From: JAJBWD01 sp041670885
Lineage (GTDB): Bacteria; Bacillota; Clostridia; Clostridiales; Clostridiaceae
Reading direction: 5' to 3'
DNA length: 6,815 nucleotides
Assembly (NCBI GenBank): GCA_041670885.1
Contig: JBAXYJ010000163.1
Coordinates: 1 to 6,815, forward strand
Under the pieces are notes generated by a model that saw only the letters and a program-made list of their open reading frames with translations, was not told the DNA's origin and did not search any database. Below are positions 6,407-6,815 of this stretch, in pieces. Within the stretch, counting starts at the first letter, position 1; each line of letters opens with the position of its first letter. A program made the position numbers and the translations under genes.

Positions 6407-6420
6407 AAACTATGTATAAT
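6392..6420 (+). promoter_or_regulatory. Sigma-A promoter of the amino-acid-binding protein gene
   Basis: TTGAAT (6392-6397) and a perfect TATAAT (6415-6420) are spaced by the optimal 17 bases. Transcription should start near 6427, leaving a leader of under 30 bases before the ATG, so control is more likely at DNA level (the overlapping dyad) than by a riboswitch. Confidence 0.75.
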
Positions 6421-6454
6421 AATATAAATTAAGAAAAATGGGGGGAAGAAAATT

Positions 6455-6815
6455 ATGATTAAAAACAATAAGAAAAAATTAATACTTATGTTAGTAACAG
6501 TGTTAGTTGCGGCAATTTTTGCAGGCTGCACAGCTAAGAAAACAGCAACTGAAACTAAAAAAACTGTTTTGGACAAAATTAAGGCAGCTGGGGTAATTAC
6601 CATGGGGAACAGTCCTGATTATCCACCTTTTGAAACTATCGACGACAAGGGAAATATCGTGGGATTTGATATTGACCTTGCCAATGAAATTGCTAAAGAA
6701 CTGGGCGTTAAACTGGAAGTTAAGCAGATGAGCTTTGAACCAATTATTACGGCAGTTCAAAGCGGCCAGGTTGATTTCGGAATGTCAGGTTTCTCTATCA
6801 CTGATGATCGTAAAG
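6455..6815 (+). CDS. Amino acid ABC importer substrate-binding lipoprotein, family 3 (3' truncated)
   Basis: The first 120 codons of an extracellular solute-binding protein that captures a polar or charged amino acid for an ABC importer; the gene runs off the window. ATG 6455 is preceded by a six-G Shine-Dalgarno (6440-6445), nine bases away. A Lys-rich N-terminus, a hydrophobic stretch and the lipobox FAGC (Cys25) mark a lipoprotein tethered to the outer membrane face; a Lys/Thr-rich linker follows. The mature part shows family-3 hallmarks: KIKAAGVITMG, PDYPPFE (ligand-pocket aromatic), the signature GFDIDLANEIAKELG, then AVQSGQVDFGMSGFSITDDRK. Permease and ATPase genes would be expected downstream. 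The ARG-box-like operator upstream points to arginine or another basic amino acid, but the sequence seen does not fix the ligand; glutamine, cystine or histidine binding remain possible. Confidence 0.93.
   Translation, partial: MIKNNKKKLILMLVTVLVAAIFAGCTAKKTATETKKTVLDKIKAAGVITMGNSPDYPPFETIDDKGNIVGFDIDLANEIAKELGVKLEVKQMSFEPIITAVQSGQVDFGMSGFSITDDRK

Noticed and set aside
6438..6440. Earlier ATG overlapping the G-tract as start of the binding protein
   Set aside because: It is 17 bases upstream of ATG 6455, out of frame, and would consume the Shine-Dalgarno.
6400..6760. Two minus-strand open frames overlapping the binding-protein gene
   Set aside because: The + strand reads as a typical lipoprotein with lipobox and family-3 signature, so the opposite frames are shadows.
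1..6815. CRISPR array, tRNA, rRNA or intact insertion sequence
   Set aside because: No regularly spaced repeats, cloverleaf-type sequence, rRNA-like sequence or transposase reading frame is visible.

Overview
The window reads as a stretch of ordinary chromosome from a low-GC Gram-positive anaerobe, most likely Clostridium or a close relative. The evidence is the AT-rich composition (intergenic stretches are especially poor in G and C), codons rich in ATA, AGA and AAA, G-tract Shine-Dalgarno sites (AAGGGGG type) before the starts, A/T-flanked intrinsic terminators, a lipoprotein solute-binding protein and a lactocepin-type secreted protease. All genes I can support lie on the + strand, each in its own transcription unit.

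Layout: (1) 1-1136, the 3' part of an ABC exporter half-transporter (end of the membrane domain plus a complete, apparently active ATPase), closed by a strong terminator at 1164-1198. (2) 1365-1838, a 157-residue membrane-anchored or secreted protein I do not recognise, with its own promoter candidate. (3) 1839-2307, a non-coding gap with three hairpins in a row (1848-1934), a terminator (2011-2048), a GC-richer island of unknown nature (about 2097-2160), a promoter candidate and an 8-bp dyad just upstream of the next gene. (4) 2308-6036, a 1242-residue secreted subtilisin-family (S8) protease with signal peptide, I9 propeptide, PA-domain insert, complete catalytic set, an Fn3-like domain, a second beta domain with an SPNxDGxND motif, and about three Ig-like modules; it has no visible cell-wall anchor and ends just after what looks like the first residues of a further module. 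A 15-bp terminator follows at 6106-6143. (5) 6144-6454, a gap with a long-range stem, a 7-bp direct repeat, and a promoter whose -35 is embedded in an 11-bp perfect inverted repeat that matches two ARG boxes. (6) 6455-6815, the 5' part of a family-3 amino-acid-binding lipoprotein of an ABC importer, cut by the window edge.

The clearest biological theme is extracellular protein breakdown (the S8 protease) next to amino acid uptake (the binding protein), although terminators and separate promoters argue they are independently transcribed. The best lead for follow-up is the ARG-box-like dyad, which predicts ArgR control and an arginine or other basic amino acid substrate. I see no CRISPR array, no tRNA or rRNA, no intact mobile element and no clearly new system; several intergenic structured or repeat-like segments are worth a genome-wide comparison.
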